DNA of 64,000 nt from contig NZ_JAYGHW010000007.1 in assembly GCF_034932185.1 (NCBI RefSeq), forward strand, positions 35,454 to 99,453. Direction: 5' to 3'. Positions 16,490 to 25,720 of the stretch are shown here, piece after piece. The notes under the pieces are model-generated. The model did no database searches and had not been told where the DNA came from. It was given only the letters and a program-made list of their open reading frames with translations. The position numbers were made by a program, and so were the translations under genes. Positions within the stretch are counted from its first letter, which is position 1; each line of letters starts with the position of its first letter. The stretch is from Spirulina sp034932185 (lineage in GTDB: Bacteria > Cyanobacteriota > Cyanobacteriia > Cyanobacteriales > Spirulinaceae).

Positions 16490-17386
16490 CTAGGAGCATT
16501 GAATGCGGTTACTCACCACCCGCCGTATTTCCAAACAGTAGGCCTGGGTATCCATCCCCCCCATTTCCGTCTGCGTGGGGGGATTGTTGGCAATTTGTTG
16601 CGTAATGCTGTTGACGCGATCGCCCGGATTCGGGTGCGTACTGAGGATCGTCATTCCCCGGCCCCCGCCTTGGCTAGCCAGCTTCGCCATAAAATTCGCC
16701 ATCCCCTGGGGGTGATACCCCACCCGGCGCATAATGCTGAGGCCCAACGTATCAGAATCATTTTCATCACTGCGGCTATTGGGGAGATTAAGCGCCACCT
16801 CCACCCCCAACTGAATCACCTGAGCTTGATTCAACCCCGCAGCGGAGAGAATCCCCTGCTGAATCGCCCGTTCGCGCATTTGTTTAATGGCGTGGCGCTC
16901 AATAATATGGCCCATCTCATGGCCAATCACACCGGCCAGTTCCGCCTCCGTATCCGCCAGCACCATCAGGCCCGCATTGATATAGACAAAACCGCCCATC
17001 GTCGCAAAGGCATTAACGTTGGGATCATTCACCACCTGGAACGTAAAGTTAATGTTTCGCCGCTCTGCCGGAGTCAGCTTGTCCACCATCCGCTGGCCAA
17101 TGGCGTTGATATATTGAGTGGCAAGGTGATCATTCCGCACGACCGGCGTACCATTACCCGCCAATTGCTGTTTAATTTGTTGATCGATCTGGCCACCGAG
17201 GGCCATTTCCCGTTCAGGGGACATACTGCCCAATTGAATCCCCTGGAGGACCTGCGCACCGCCGCGAATAATATCCCAAATCGAGATCGCTTGAACGGGT
17301 TGGGCAAAGAAAATCGTACAGGTGGTGAGGATTGCAATTAACCCATAAACCCAACGGGGGGGATGAGTAAAAAATTTGTTCTTCAT
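16490..17386 (-). CDS. M48 family metalloprotease, exported
   Basis: 298 residues. The N-terminal 33 residues form a signal peptide (WVYGLIAILTTCTIFFAQPVQA). The zinc site is HEMGHIIERHA, preceded by GFVYINAGLMVLADTEAELAGVI, as in periplasmic M48 peptidases of the BepA/YfgC type. The third zinc ligand is expected in NSRSDENDSD. There is no TPR region, unlike full BepA. A role in outer-membrane quality control is inferred from the family. It is convergent with thiG. Confidence 0.9.
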   Translation of the reverse strand: MKNKFFTHPPRWVYGLIAILTTCTIFFAQPVQAISIWDIIRGGAQVLQGIQLGSMSPEREMALGGQIDQQIKQQLAGNGTPVVRNDHLATQYINAIGQRMVDKLTPAERRNINFTFQVVNDPNVNAFATMGGFVYINAGLMVLADTEAELAGVIGHEMGHIIERHAIKQMRERAIQQGILSAAGLNQAQVIQLGVEVALNLPNSRSDENDSDTLGLSIMRRVGYHPQGMANFMAKLASQGGGRGMTILSTHPNPGDRVNSITQQIANNPPTQTEMGGMDTQAYCLEIRRVVSNRIQCS

Positions 17387-17566
17387 AATTTGGGGAGGAG
17401 CAAAACCACTCTTGCGTTACATCTATGGTCTTTATTCTGGCCGATCCGACGGGATCCGTCCTCGGTTTGTTGCCAGTTTTCCCGTTGTCCGATGATAAAA
17501 AATGCTTGTTGCCCATTGAATAGTACAAAAAGATTGCACAATATGCCCCATGCAACAGGCGATCGC

Positions 17567-20194
17567 CTAGGCTTGACCTTTGCGAGTCATCCCAATACCA
17601 GATCGGTATAAATCTGGAACTTTATAGCGTTCAACCACATCATTGGTTCCTTCATAAATAGAGAGTAAACCCACTTCACTCGCTAGCCTCAATTCATCCT
17701 CCAAACCCTCTACTTCACTGGATTTAAAGGGAGAACGACCTATTTCCCTTAAACGTTCAACCAAGGTGCTTAAATTGGGAAACTCTTCCTCAATTAAAGC
17801 ATCTAGGGTTTGCTTAGACACTTCTTCAAGAGAAGCAATTAACGCTTTTGGTCGAATCACGGTTTTACCATAGGCATTCTTGGTCTGTTCTCGCATTTCC
17901 CAGGCCTGACCTTGCTTGAACAATTGTAACAACGCACGGGGACTATGATGATTACTGCCATCGGCAATCCGTTTCCAAACCCAATTCTTCGTAAAAGCTG
18001 ATTTGCCGCCCCGCATCCGTTCACCCACGAGTAAATTCCAAATATTCCAGACTTGTTGCTCTGTTAGATGGAAATCATCACTGGAGAATAAGAAACGCCC
18101 TTGGTTTTGTTGCTCTTCAATGGACTGCACTAAGGCTTTAAACCGATGGGACTGTAAAGCTGTTTTCACAATCACCTTAAAGAAATCTACAGGCTCTAAC
18201 CATTGGAGTGAAACCGAGCGTCCATAAAAATGGCTTTTGTTGTCAAACTTTAATCTGCGCCAAATATCTTCCCGTAACATCACCTTAAACTTCAAGCGAT
18301 GCAAATTACTTTCTAAGTCATTCACTAAAGACAGCAAACTTGAGATCGATTCTGTTCTGATGTGTTGCTCCTGTAAACCAACACCAAAGCCTGTATCTAA
18401 ACCATCAATCAACAAGAAGGTTTGCACAGAGATATCTCGATCAAACCGCATCAACCAATCATGGAGCAGCAAGCCTAGCCTTGGTTTGGATAATGAATTT
18501 TCAATGCAGTTGATGAAATCCAGTTCCTTAGTTAACGGATTTGCGAGTATATCCATTAAAGCGTCATCAGGTTCTGGTGGGGCTGCTTGCCAAGATAAAT
18601 GACAGGCGAGACAAACTTGCAGGAGCCAAAATTCACGCCAACTCTTTTGATGCTGCTTCAACTGCTGATCAACTTCTTTAAAGGCTTCTGGACTCAAAAC
18701 CCAAAACCGCCCATCTTTGAGCGGACTAGGGGAAAGAACCACAATGGAGGGGTATTGGTCATCTTCTAGGAGACGACGAAAAATTGCGGTCTTTCCTGTT
18801 CCTTTTCGACCTAATACTAGAGGCATATCAGGGCGGATAGCTCGCTGTACTAAATCTGTTTCGACAAAAGTTTCTAATAAATGATTTTGAGCTTCTGCTG
18901 CTGCACCAGAAAATTGTAACTCTTGCAAAATTTGAGCTTTTTCATGGGCTAAATTCACAAAAGATTGCTGCTCACTGGCCATGGGCAGTAAACCCTCGAT
19001 CCACTCTGCAACTGGCTCAAAATCACGCCAATATTCTGGGGCTGATAAGATTCTATCCGATGTAGCAATGGTTTCGCGATAGGGGATAAAGTGGGTAATC
19101 TCCGATTCGACCATTGGCTCAAAGTTTGGTCTTTTATCGCTCAAACTTCCCAGCCAGTTATTGATCCAACCCAGGGAGCGATGACGATATCGCTCAATGA
19201 CCTCTGGTGCTTGACTCGCCGGGATCGGAGAAACAATAAATCTAGGTTCAGGGGTGAGGTTCGGTTCAGTTCTGCGATTATGGGAAGCAAGCAGAGCTTG
19301 CACTAATGCCCCAGTTCCGACTTGGGTTTGCGGGTGAGGGAAGAAAACAATAATGGCTAAATCAGCCAAGTCAAAGAGTAACGGCCCATTGAGGGGGGTG
19401 ATGCCGGTTCTTGCATCCAACAAAATAACATCTGGCTTGAAGGGCAGTTCTGTGCTGAGAATATCGATCAATTCTCGTAAAGGATTGCGGTCTTCTCGAT
19501 ACCAAGCTTCTGGATTGATCAAGTTCAACACTCTGGCATAATTGGCATTGGGTAAACCTGCGGGCAAACAATAGAGTTCCTCTGTTTCTGAGATGCGAAT
19601 AATCTGATTGCGGAGATCAGGATGTTCACCTTGGTCTAAACTTAGCAATGAGAAAATTAACCCTTGTTCTGGTTGAACTTCGTTTTCTTTCCCGAACAAA
19701 GCGGCTAATCCAGGAGCTTCTAAATCCATATCAACACACAAAACAGTGCGTCCATGATTTGCTAAAATTTGCGCTGTATAGGCAAGGGCAGTGGAGCGAC
19801 CGACTCCGCCTCTGAGTGAGTAAAATGTGGCAATGATCGGACGCTTTAAATCATCCTCTAGGTCTGAGGCAAACAGGATCGTTTCAGGATGACTGGGGCG
19901 TGCTAATGCTTCTGGCCAAAGGGGCAAGTTTTCAATAGGAGCATCTAGGGGCAGAGAACCGGCCCATTCCTTTTCCTCAGGGGTGAGTAAATCTAACCAT
20001 TGAATGGTTAAGGCTTCTAGTCCATTGAGGACAATTTTTTGACGTTCTGATCGAGTTTTGTGATTAAAATCGGGCGAAATCACCGCGATACGCCAGCCGA
20101 CATTTTGATCCAGTTGAATGCGTAGGTCTTCAATCTCTAGATGAGCAGATGACATATTTTCTGTGATTTTTGCCTTGATCTCTGAATGGTTCAT
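17567..20194 (-). CDS. KGGVGR-variant ATPase with second C-terminal P-loop, partner of HEPN protein
   Basis: About 875 residues from the ATG at 20194, which overlaps the HEPN stop as ATGA; an in-frame ATG at 20239 is less likely. Residues about 12-80 look BolA-like (VISPDFNHKTRSERQKIVLNGL), an inference by eye. A ParA/MinD-type domain follows with the variant Walker A SLRGGVGRST (about 126-135), CVDMDLEAPGL and VILLDARTGI. A second P-loop, GRKGTGKT, sits at about 462-469, with a Walker B-like FLLIDGLD near 605. The rest is helical. No HIP1 octamer lies inside. Such KGGVGR ATPases occur in accessory islands; their action is not known to me. Confidence 0.87.
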   Translation of the reverse strand: MNHSEIKAKITENMSSAHLEIEDLRIQLDQNVGWRIAVISPDFNHKTRSERQKIVLNGLEALTIQWLDLLTPEEKEWAGSLPLDAPIENLPLWPEALARPSHPETILFASDLEDDLKRPIIATFYSLRGGVGRSTALAYTAQILANHGRTVLCVDMDLEAPGLAALFGKENEVQPEQGLIFSLLSLDQGEHPDLRNQIIRISETEELYCLPAGLPNANYARVLNLINPEAWYREDRNPLRELIDILSTELPFKPDVILLDARTGITPLNGPLLFDLADLAIIVFFPHPQTQVGTGALVQALLASHNRRTEPNLTPEPRFIVSPIPASQAPEVIERYRHRSLGWINNWLGSLSDKRPNFEPMVESEITHFIPYRETIATSDRILSAPEYWRDFEPVAEWIEGLLPMASEQQSFVNLAHEKAQILQELQFSGAAAEAQNHLLETFVETDLVQRAIRPDMPLVLGRKGTGKTAIFRRLLEDDQYPSIVVLSPSPLKDGRFWVLSPEAFKEVDQQLKQHQKSWREFWLLQVCLACHLSWQAAPPEPDDALMDILANPLTKELDFINCIENSLSKPRLGLLLHDWLMRFDRDISVQTFLLIDGLDTGFGVGLQEQHIRTESISSLLSLVNDLESNLHRLKFKVMLREDIWRRLKFDNKSHFYGRSVSLQWLEPVDFFKVIVKTALQSHRFKALVQSIEEQQNQGRFLFSSDDFHLTEQQVWNIWNLLVGERMRGGKSAFTKNWVWKRIADGSNHHSPRALLQLFKQGQAWEMREQTKNAYGKTVIRPKALIASLEEVSKQTLDALIEEEFPNLSTLVERLREIGRSPFKSSEVEGLEDELRLASEVGLLSIYEGTNDVVERYKVPDLYRSGIGMTRKGQA

Positions 20195-20604
20195 TTGTTT
20201 CTTCTCGATGGAGTCCGACGGATTTGATTCTGTATCCATCCCGTTAACTGTTTAGCTCCCTCTACTAATTCTGGATAACTCAGGGAAGTCTCAAAAGTTA
20301 GTTCGTAGCGGAGTGAAGTCTCCCATCTCTCTAGGTAAAATGTCTTTTTCCCTGTCGGATCACCAAGATCAGACAGGGAAAAATTGCAAGCTTTCCATAG
20401 GCCTCGCAAATTATGCCCATCCTGACCATGTTTTGGGAAACCCCTTCCTCGCTGCTGCAAGAATGCCTTTAAGCTGCATTCAATGGCATAACCGGCTAGA
20501 TAAACAGACGTGACTGAAGTGTTTCGATTCTTGGTCATTACGTCTGCATCAGCAGCGCGTTCATTGGCCAAGTTAATCCAATCTTCTGAAGTATGTGGAG
20601 GCAT
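20191..20604 (-). CDS. HEPN-domain protein
   Basis: 137 residues from the ATG at 20604 (a TTG four codons upstream is also open). The HEPN helical pattern is clear: DWINLANERAADADVM, then SVYLAGYAIECSLKAFLQQRG and a GHNL motif. The usual catalytic RxxxxH of toxic HEPN RNases is not confidently located; RGFPKH fits the spacing, but it sits in the loop where non-catalytic HEPN proteins carry similar residues. Its stop overlaps the ATPase start (ATGA), so the two are translationally coupled and likely act together. Confidence 0.82.
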   Translation of the reverse strand: MPPHTSEDWINLANERAADADVMTKNRNTSVTSVYLAGYAIECSLKAFLQQRGRGFPKHGQDGHNLRGLWKACNFSLSDLGDPTGKKTFYLERWETSLRYELTFETSLSYPELVEGAKQLTGWIQNQIRRTPSRRNK

Positions 20605-20927
20605 ATACTGAGTCAATCTAAGGCTGACGCTCTACTCATGTTAACATCCCCTGATCTCTGATGGAGTAACCGCGCCGTTTAGTCTGTCCCCGTCCCTAGG
20701 GAAACGAGAGCGTCAATCTCACCCATTGTCACCGCGCTTGTAGGTATTCTACCTTCGAGGCTAGATTCGTCTTGGGGTAAGGCGTTCAGCTTTTTTGCTC
20801 TGTCCGCTAGGGCGATCGCCCCCTTCCAGCCCTCCCCCCATTTCTTAAAATTGTCCGATTGAATTCTTTCTCAAGGCAAAAATACCGCTAAAGTGAGTCT
20901 TTGGCTGAGTTAGACGCAACATAAAAT
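20605..20927. other. Intergenic region between HEPN gene and carA
   Basis: Divergent promoter region of about 320 bp. It contains one HIP1 octamer near 20813 and a CCCTAGGG palindrome near 20693. No gene, tRNA or riboswitch is recognised. The 3' end must carry the carA promoter; no clear -10/-35 pair stands out. Confidence 0.4.
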
Positions 20928-22073
20928 ATGCCTATTTCCCAAGCATCCCCCGCCTTGCTCGTTCTCGCTGATGGCAGCATCTACCACGGCTTTTCCTTCG
21001 GAGCAACGGGGACGGCCATCGGTGAAGTCGTCTTCAATACCGGCATGACGGGCTACCAAGAGGTACTCACCGATCCCAGCTATCGCGGTCAAATTATCAC
21101 CTTCACCTATCCAGAACTGGGGAATACCGGGGTCAATGCTGAGGATGAAGAATCAGACCACCCCCAAATCCGTGCCGTCATTGCCCGCAATATTTGCCAT
21201 CGCCCCAGCAATTGGCGATCGACCCAATCCCTCCCTGACTACCTCAAACAGTATAAAATTCCCGGCATCTATGGCTTAGATACCCGCGCCCTCACCCGGC
21301 GACTCCGTTCCGCAGGGGCGATGAATGGTGGCATCTCCACGGAAATCCTCGATCCGGAAGAACTGCTGCGCCAAGTACAATCCGCTCCCTCCATGGCCGG
21401 GCAAAATTTGGTCAAAGAAGTCACCACGCCTCAGGTTTACGAATGGCAAACCCCCACCGATACCGCTTGGGAATTCAGTGCCACCACCGGGAGCAATGAG
21501 CCGCCTTTAACTGTGGTGGCCATTGATTTTGGTGTGAAGCGGAATATTCTCAACCGTTTGGCCAGCTATGGCTGTCGCGTTATCGTTGTTCCCGCCAGCA
21601 CCCCCCCGGAGGAAATCCTCAGCCATAACCCCGATGGCATTTTCCTCTCCAATGGCCCCGGCGATCCCGCCGCCGTCACTGAAGGCATTGCTACCGCCAC
21701 CGCTCTCCTCGCAGCGAAAAAACCCACTTTCGGGATTTGCATGGGCCACCAGATCCTCGGCCTGTCCCTCGGTGCCGAAACCTTTAAGCTCAAGTTTGGC
21801 CATCGGGGTTTGAATCAACCCTGCGGTTTAGCGCAACAGGTGGAGATTACCAGCCAAAACCATGGCTTTGCTGTCACCGCAGATTCTTTGGGGGAAGATG
21901 TGGAAATCACCCATCTCAATCTTAATGATCAAACGGTGGCGGGCCTGCGCCATAAAACTCTGCCTTTGTTCTCGGTGCAGTATCACCCGGAAGCTAGCCC
22001 CGGCCCCCATGATGCGGATTATTTGTTTAAGCAGTTTGTGGATTTGATGCGGGAGCATCGGGCCGCTGCCTAG
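20928..22073 (+). CDS. carA: Carbamoyl-phosphate synthase small subunit
   Basis: 381 residues. The N-terminal domain begins PALLVLADGSIYHG and includes GYQEVLTDPSYRGQI. The class I glutamine amidotransferase domain has LSNGPGDP, the nucleophile Cys in GICMGHQILG, and the His/Glu pair in SVQYHPEASPGP. It supplies ammonia to CarB for arginine and pyrimidine synthesis. Length is standard. carB is not in the window, as is common in cyanobacteria. Confidence 0.97.
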   Translation: MPISQASPALLVLADGSIYHGFSFGATGTAIGEVVFNTGMTGYQEVLTDPSYRGQIITFTYPELGNTGVNAEDEESDHPQIRAVIARNICHRPSNWRSTQSLPDYLKQYKIPGIYGLDTRALTRRLRSAGAMNGGISTEILDPEELLRQVQSAPSMAGQNLVKEVTTPQVYEWQTPTDTAWEFSATTGSNEPPLTVVAIDFGVKRNILNRLASYGCRVIVVPASTPPEEILSHNPDGIFLSNGPGDPAAVTEGIATATALLAAKKPTFGICMGHQILGLSLGAETFKLKFGHRGLNQPCGLAQQVEITSQNHGFAVTADSLGEDVEITHLNLNDQTVAGLRHKTLPLFSVQYHPEASPGPHDADYLFKQFVDLMREHRAAA

Positions 22074-22166
22074 TCGCTGCTGGGTCAGCCTGTTATACTG
22101 AGGGACTGATCAACTGCCGTTTAGAGTAGGGAGGGTAGAGCCATTCCTGAACAACTGAATCTCACC

Positions 22167-22511
22167 GTGAGCCTGCGGGGTACACGGGAAATCAAAGAAA
22201 ACTGTCAAATTTTTCGGCTGACGGGTTTGCTGGATGCTTTTTCTGAGCCGACATTCCGCCGGGTTTTGGGGGAATGTATTGATGCGGGCCCGAAGCACGT
22301 TGTCCTGGCACTGTCGCAAATTGATTTTGTCGATAGTTCGGGTCTGGGTGCTTTGGTGCAATTGGTGAAACAGGCCCAAAATGCGGGGGGGACGCTCCAG
22401 ATTGTCAGTAATCCCCGTGTGACTCAGACGGTGAAGCTGGTGCGGCTGGAAAAATTCCTGTCGTTGCAGCCTTCCGTTGAGGAGGCGATCGCCAATGTTC
22501 CCCCCCAATAG
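22167..22511 (+). CDS. STAS-domain anti-sigma factor antagonist
   Basis: 114 residues from the GTG at 22167. STAS fold: IFRLTGLLDAFSEPTF, then LALSQIDFVDSSGLGALVQLV, where the Ser of DSSGLG is the usual phosphorylation site of SpoIIAA-like switches. The frame is open upstream to an ATT at 22143, which lies about 9 nt after a GGGAGG; the GTG lies about 34 nt after it. The real start may therefore be ATT, adding eight residues. It lies in a run of four co-directional genes. No cognate anti-sigma factor is adjacent. Confidence 0.88.
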   Translation: MSLRGTREIKENCQIFRLTGLLDAFSEPTFRRVLGECIDAGPKHVVLALSQIDFVDSSGLGALVQLVKQAQNAGGTLQIVSNPRVTQTVKLVRLEKFLSLQPSVEEAIANVPPQ

Positions 22512-22521
22512 GATGCTGTAA

Positions 22522-22971
22522 ATGCCTGGGGGTGAACACCAAATTCCTGATTTTGAGATGAGGCAATGGACGCGGCAGCGGTTGAATCTTCTTCAACCCC
22601 TACCGCGTTCCCTTTGTCAGGTGGAGCAACTGTCACCAACAGTGCTGGCCTACATTGGGGATGGTGTTTATGAATTATTAATGCGTATGTATTACCTTCT
22701 CCCTCCCCAACGGATTGCCTCCTATCATCAAGAGGTGGTGGCACAGGTGCGGGCAGAGCAACAGGCGGCCCAGTTAATGCGGATTGCGCCCTACCTCACG
22801 CCCCGAGAACAGGATCTCTGTCGTCGGGGTCGCAATGCGGCCAAACGTCCCCCCGCCCGGTTAGATCCCGCCATTTATCAGCAGGCCAGCAGCCTCGAAA
22901 CCTTATTTGGGTATCTTTATCTCACCGATCCCGCCCGCTTAAGTGAATTACTCCATTATTTTGAATTTTAA
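22522..22971 (+). CDS. mrnC: Mini-ribonuclease III
   Basis: 149 residues. Catalytic-domain-only RNase III relative that trims 23S rRNA precursors. Motifs: LSPTVLAYIGDGVYELLMR with the acidic metal ligands, RAEQQAAQL, RRGRNAAKRP, and YQQASSLETLFGYLYL with the second catalytic Glu. There is no dsRNA-binding domain, as expected. It is 10 bp after the STAS gene and 6 bp before rlmB, so the three probably form an operon linking rRNA cleavage and methylation. Confidence 0.94.
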   Translation: MPGGEHQIPDFEMRQWTRQRLNLLQPLPRSLCQVEQLSPTVLAYIGDGVYELLMRMYYLLPPQRIASYHQEVVAQVRAEQQAAQLMRIAPYLTPREQDLCRRGRNAAKRPPARLDPAIYQQASSLETLFGYLYLTDPARLSELLHYFEF

Positions 22972-22977
22972 ATTTCC

Positions 22978-23781
22978 ATGAATACCAGGGATGATTTGGT
23001 TTATGGTCGCCATGCGGTGGCGGCGGCCTTGGGGGGCGATCGCCCCCCCACCCGCCTTTGGGTGACGGCAAAAGTCCGCCAAGATAGCCGCATTGGCCCC
23101 TTGATTGCAGCGGCAAAGGAGGGGGGGATGGTGATTGATGAAGTGCCGGTGCATCGGTTGAGCCAGATGACCCAGGGGGGCAACCACCAAGGCATTGTTG
23201 CCCAAGTGATCCCCTATGAATATTGGGATCTGACCCGCTTAATTGCCCACGCCGCAACGGTCAGTGAGCAGCCGGTGATTATTGTTGCTGATAGTATTAA
23301 CGATCCCCATAATTTGGGGGCGATGATCCGCACAGCAGAAGCGATGGGGGCGCAGGGGTTGGTGATTCCGGCTCGGCGGGCGGTGGGGATTACACCCACG
23401 GTGTTTAAAGTGGCCGCTGGTGCGCTGGAAACCTTCCCCGTGGCGCGGGTGACGAATATTCAACAGGCGTTGATGGAATTGAAAACTTCCGGATTTTGGA
23501 TCTATGGGACGGCAGCCCATAGCCCCCAACCCATCTATCAGGTGGATTTACAGGGGGCGATCGCCCTTGTCATCGGCTCCGAAGGCCGGGGTCTCGGCAC
23601 GTTAACCGAGCGTAATTGTGATAGTTTGGTGGCAATCCCACTCCAGGGTAATGTCCCCAGCCTAAACGCCTCCGTCGCGATGGCAATGGTGTTGTATGAG
23701 GTTTTTCGGCAACGCTGGCCAGGAAGCAATGGGCAAACTGTGTCAGATGCGACTTTAAAAAAAGTGGCAGAGGGAGTATAA
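22978..23781 (+). CDS. rlmB: 23S rRNA (guanosine-2'-O-)-methyltransferase RlmB (TrmH/SpoU family)
   Basis: 267 residues. The N-terminal substrate-binding domain (VYGRHAVAAAL, GNHQGIVAQV) is followed by a SPOUT knot: DSINDPHNLGAMIRTAEAMG (motif 1), IALVIGSEGRGL (motif 2) and IPLQGNVPSLNASVAMAMVLYE (motif 3). It methylates G2251 of 23S rRNA in the E. coli ortholog. The tail has about 25 extra residues. It directly follows mrnC. Confidence 0.94.
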   Translation: MNTRDDLVYGRHAVAAALGGDRPPTRLWVTAKVRQDSRIGPLIAAAKEGGMVIDEVPVHRLSQMTQGGNHQGIVAQVIPYEYWDLTRLIAHAATVSEQPVIIVADSINDPHNLGAMIRTAEAMGAQGLVIPARRAVGITPTVFKVAAGALETFPVARVTNIQQALMELKTSGFWIYGTAAHSPQPIYQVDLQGAIALVIGSEGRGLGTLTERNCDSLVAIPLQGNVPSLNASVAMAMVLYEVFRQRWPGSNGQTVSDATLKKVAEGV

Positions 23782-23876
23782 AGTAGAGTAAAAATCAGCA
23801 ATTATTAAGGAATGTAAAGCTGAGGTCGTGGGACCCTAGCTCACTGCGTTTAAAAACAACCGTTTTGGGGGATGAG

Positions 23877-24170
23877 ATGAAAGAAATTTGGCTGAAGTTT
23901 CTCGAGGCAACCGGCAAAGCCTTTTGGGTTGAGATCACCACAGAGCAGCCCCGTTGTACCTACTATTTTGGGCCCTTTGCCAGTGCTTTGGAGGCCCAGG
24001 AGTCCAGTCCGGGTTATATCGAAGACCTCAAGGAAGAAGGGGCCCAGGGCATCCGTACCGCCATCAAACAGATGAAGCCGAATGACTTAACCATTGATGA
24101 CTCCATGGGGGAGATCATTGATCCTGAGACAATCCCCGCTCTCAGTGGTCAGTTGTTTGTACGGGGATAG
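23877..24170 (+). CDS. DUF1816 family protein
   Basis: 97 residues from the ATG at 23877; a TTG 12 nt upstream is open but the GGGGATGAG ahead of the ATG serves as ribosome site. WVEITTEQPRCTYYFGPFAS and EAQESSPGYIEDLKEEG match the cyanobacterial DUF1816 family, which has no established function known to me. Soluble, with no signal peptide. It lies 95 bp after rlmB. Confidence 0.82.
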   Translation: MKEIWLKFLEATGKAFWVEITTEQPRCTYYFGPFASALEAQESSPGYIEDLKEEGAQGIRTAIKQMKPNDLTIDDSMGEIIDPETIPALSGQLFVRG

Positions 24171-24176
24171 GTGCTT

Positions 24177-25022
24177 TCAACTCTGGCAGGATGGCGATCG
24201 CCAGCCATCCCGATGCGCTGTTAGCCAATCGCGGATCAGGGTTGTCACCGTTTCGGGCATTTCCCATGGCAAAAGATGGGCAGTATCAGGGAAGCAAGAC
24301 CAATCACAGTGGGGCAGTGCTGCCGCTGTTTCCTGACTGGCAGCGGCGGTAATGTGAACATCTTCAGCCCCCGCCAACATCAGGGCGGGCATCGTCAACC
24401 GGGGTAAATCCTCTAAGCGGTTATAGCCTTGTTTAAGGGCGGCGTTGAGGGCGCGGTGGGCGTGGCGACTGGTCTGGATATAGGCAGCCGTCCCGGCCTG
24501 GGCTAAATAGCCGTAGGGGGTCGGGGTCTGTTGGTGGATGAGGTGACGCAGGAGCGATCGCCTTCCAAATGTATCAATATTCCATTGCCAGCCCGGTTTA
24601 AGGCTGTTCAACAGGGCCGCGATCCCCGTGGCCGCCAATTCCCAACCAGAAACCGGGGGGTGTTTGCCCCTGGGCCGGGCAGCAGTACCAATCAGGATCA
24701 AGCCTGGATAACGATGGGGCGCTCTTAAAGCCAATTCCATCGCCAAAATCCCCCCCAATGACCAGCCCAACAGCAAACAGCGATCAATCCCCTCCTGAGC
24801 GAGTAACGCTTCCAAATCCGTCACATGGGCCGCCATCGAAAAGGGTTCTCGCACTTGGCTATGGCCGTAACCCCGTAAATCTGGGGCAAGGGTGCGGTAA
24901 TGGGGGGCAAGGGCTTCGGTAAATACGCCCATGGCCCGCCCAGAGCCGGGATGGCCATGGAGGCAGAGGAGAGGAAAGCCTTCGCCTCGACGTTCGACAT
25001 GGAGGGGGATCGGTTGGAGCAT
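24177..25022 (-). CDS. Alpha/beta hydrolase
   Basis: 281 residues. The fold is clear: LLCLHGHPGSGRAMG (oxyanion region), LAPDLRGYGHS, nucleophile Ser in LGWSLGGILAMEL, Asp in LMLAGAEDVHI, and His in FPDTAHLLPWEMPE. No lid-domain feature names the substrate; esterase, haloperoxidase-like or C-C hydrolase roles are all possible. It is convergent with the DUF1816 gene and divergent from the small gene at 25212. Confidence 0.9.
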   Translation of the reverse strand: MLQPIPLHVERRGEGFPLLCLHGHPGSGRAMGVFTEALAPHYRTLAPDLRGYGHSQVREPFSMAAHVTDLEALLAQEGIDRCLLLGWSLGGILAMELALRAPHRYPGLILIGTAARPRGKHPPVSGWELAATGIAALLNSLKPGWQWNIDTFGRRSLLRHLIHQQTPTPYGYLAQAGTAAYIQTSRHAHRALNAALKQGYNRLEDLPRLTMPALMLAGAEDVHITAAASQETAAALPHCDWSCFPDTAHLLPWEMPETVTTLIRDWLTAHRDGWRSPSCQS

Positions 25023-25211
25023 GGGGGGACAATTGGGGAAATGGCCAGGGGGGCGATCGCCCGCCCCCGATTCTCACTTAGATTAAAGCTTGATCGTCAA
25101 TCCATCGCGGCGATCGCCCTTTCTGTCCCGCTGGATCCACAGGGGACTCAAGAAAATGATAGGATGGACGCTCGCCTTTGCCTATTCGTAAAGCTTTTAC
25201 AAAACACCCTG

Positions 25212-25436
25212 ATGAAGACGCAAAATTTCGCCCTGTTTACCGCCACACTGCTTTTAGTCTTAGGCTCCAATTATCTCACCCCCGATGCCAGCGAAGGGAA
25301 AGTGGCCAGCCACCTCACCCCCAGCACCCTCGTCCCGGAAACCCCCGTCGCCGCCAGCCTATTCGCCATGGTCTACGCCGCTGGCATTAGTGATCTAGGA
25401 ACCCAACGCCCTGAACTGATCACCCTGCAAGATTAG
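25212..25436 (+). CDS. Small putative secreted or membrane-anchored protein
   Basis: 74 residues from the ATG at 25212. Residues 1-20 (MKTQNFALFTATLLLVLGS) form a hydrophobic signal or anchor, followed by a Pro/Ser/Ala-rich tail. No known family. Support is the start context and the exported-type N-terminus only. Confidence 0.5.
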   Translation: MKTQNFALFTATLLLVLGSNYLTPDASEGKVASHLTPSTLVPETPVAASLFAMVYAAGISDLGTQRPELITLQD

Positions 25437-25485
25437 CAGCGAACTTTGCCCAATTTTGGCTGATATGAAATCCGCTTAGTTAATG

Positions 25486-25536
25486 TAGGGGCGTTGGCGT
25501 AAGCCTGCCGGAGGCACAAAAATTTTTCGCCCCTAC
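25486..25536. repeat. Long form of dispersed GGGGCG...CGCCCC repeat
   Basis: Starts TAGGGGCGTTGGCGTAAGCC and ends AAAAATTTTTCGCCCCTACG. The same sequence occurs at 60077-60125 and, inverted, at 53472-53520. Confidence 0.75.
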
Positions 25537-25575
25537 GCTGATGAATTCTATACAACCAGTCCTACCCTCTAAAGC

Positions 25576-25599
25576 CCCTCGCCCACCTTGGGAGAGGGG
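25576..25599. repeat. CCCCTC(T)CCC...GGGAGAGGGG palindromic repeat
   Basis: Imperfect hairpin CCCCTCGCCC/GGGAGAGGGG next to the TnpB element. Related copies are at 29359, 29411, 46492 and 50698. Confidence 0.55.
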
Positions 25600-25720
25600 T
25601 TTCGGTTGACATCCTCCCCGGCCTAAAGGCACGGGGATTCCCAGTCTGCCCACACTAAGTGGACTCCTGATGGGTAGACAGACAAGCAACCGCCCCAGAT
25701 TGAGGTCTAACACTACTTAA
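25600..25720 (-). ncRNA. Probable TnpB omega (reRNA) guide-RNA region
   Basis: In this superfamily the guide RNA spans the tnpB 3' end and the element's right end, with the guide taken from flanking DNA. Here that is the tnpB 3' end plus the GGCCTAAAGGC-containing stem-forming right end, so the guide would be read from just left of about 25605. Position is inferred from family knowledge, not from a covariance model. Confidence 0.4.

Noticed and set aside
20396..20420. HEPN catalytic motif at RGFPKH
   Set aside because: Spacing fits RxxxxH but the position corresponds to the loop before the GHNL motif in non-catalytic HEPN proteins; not claimed as active.
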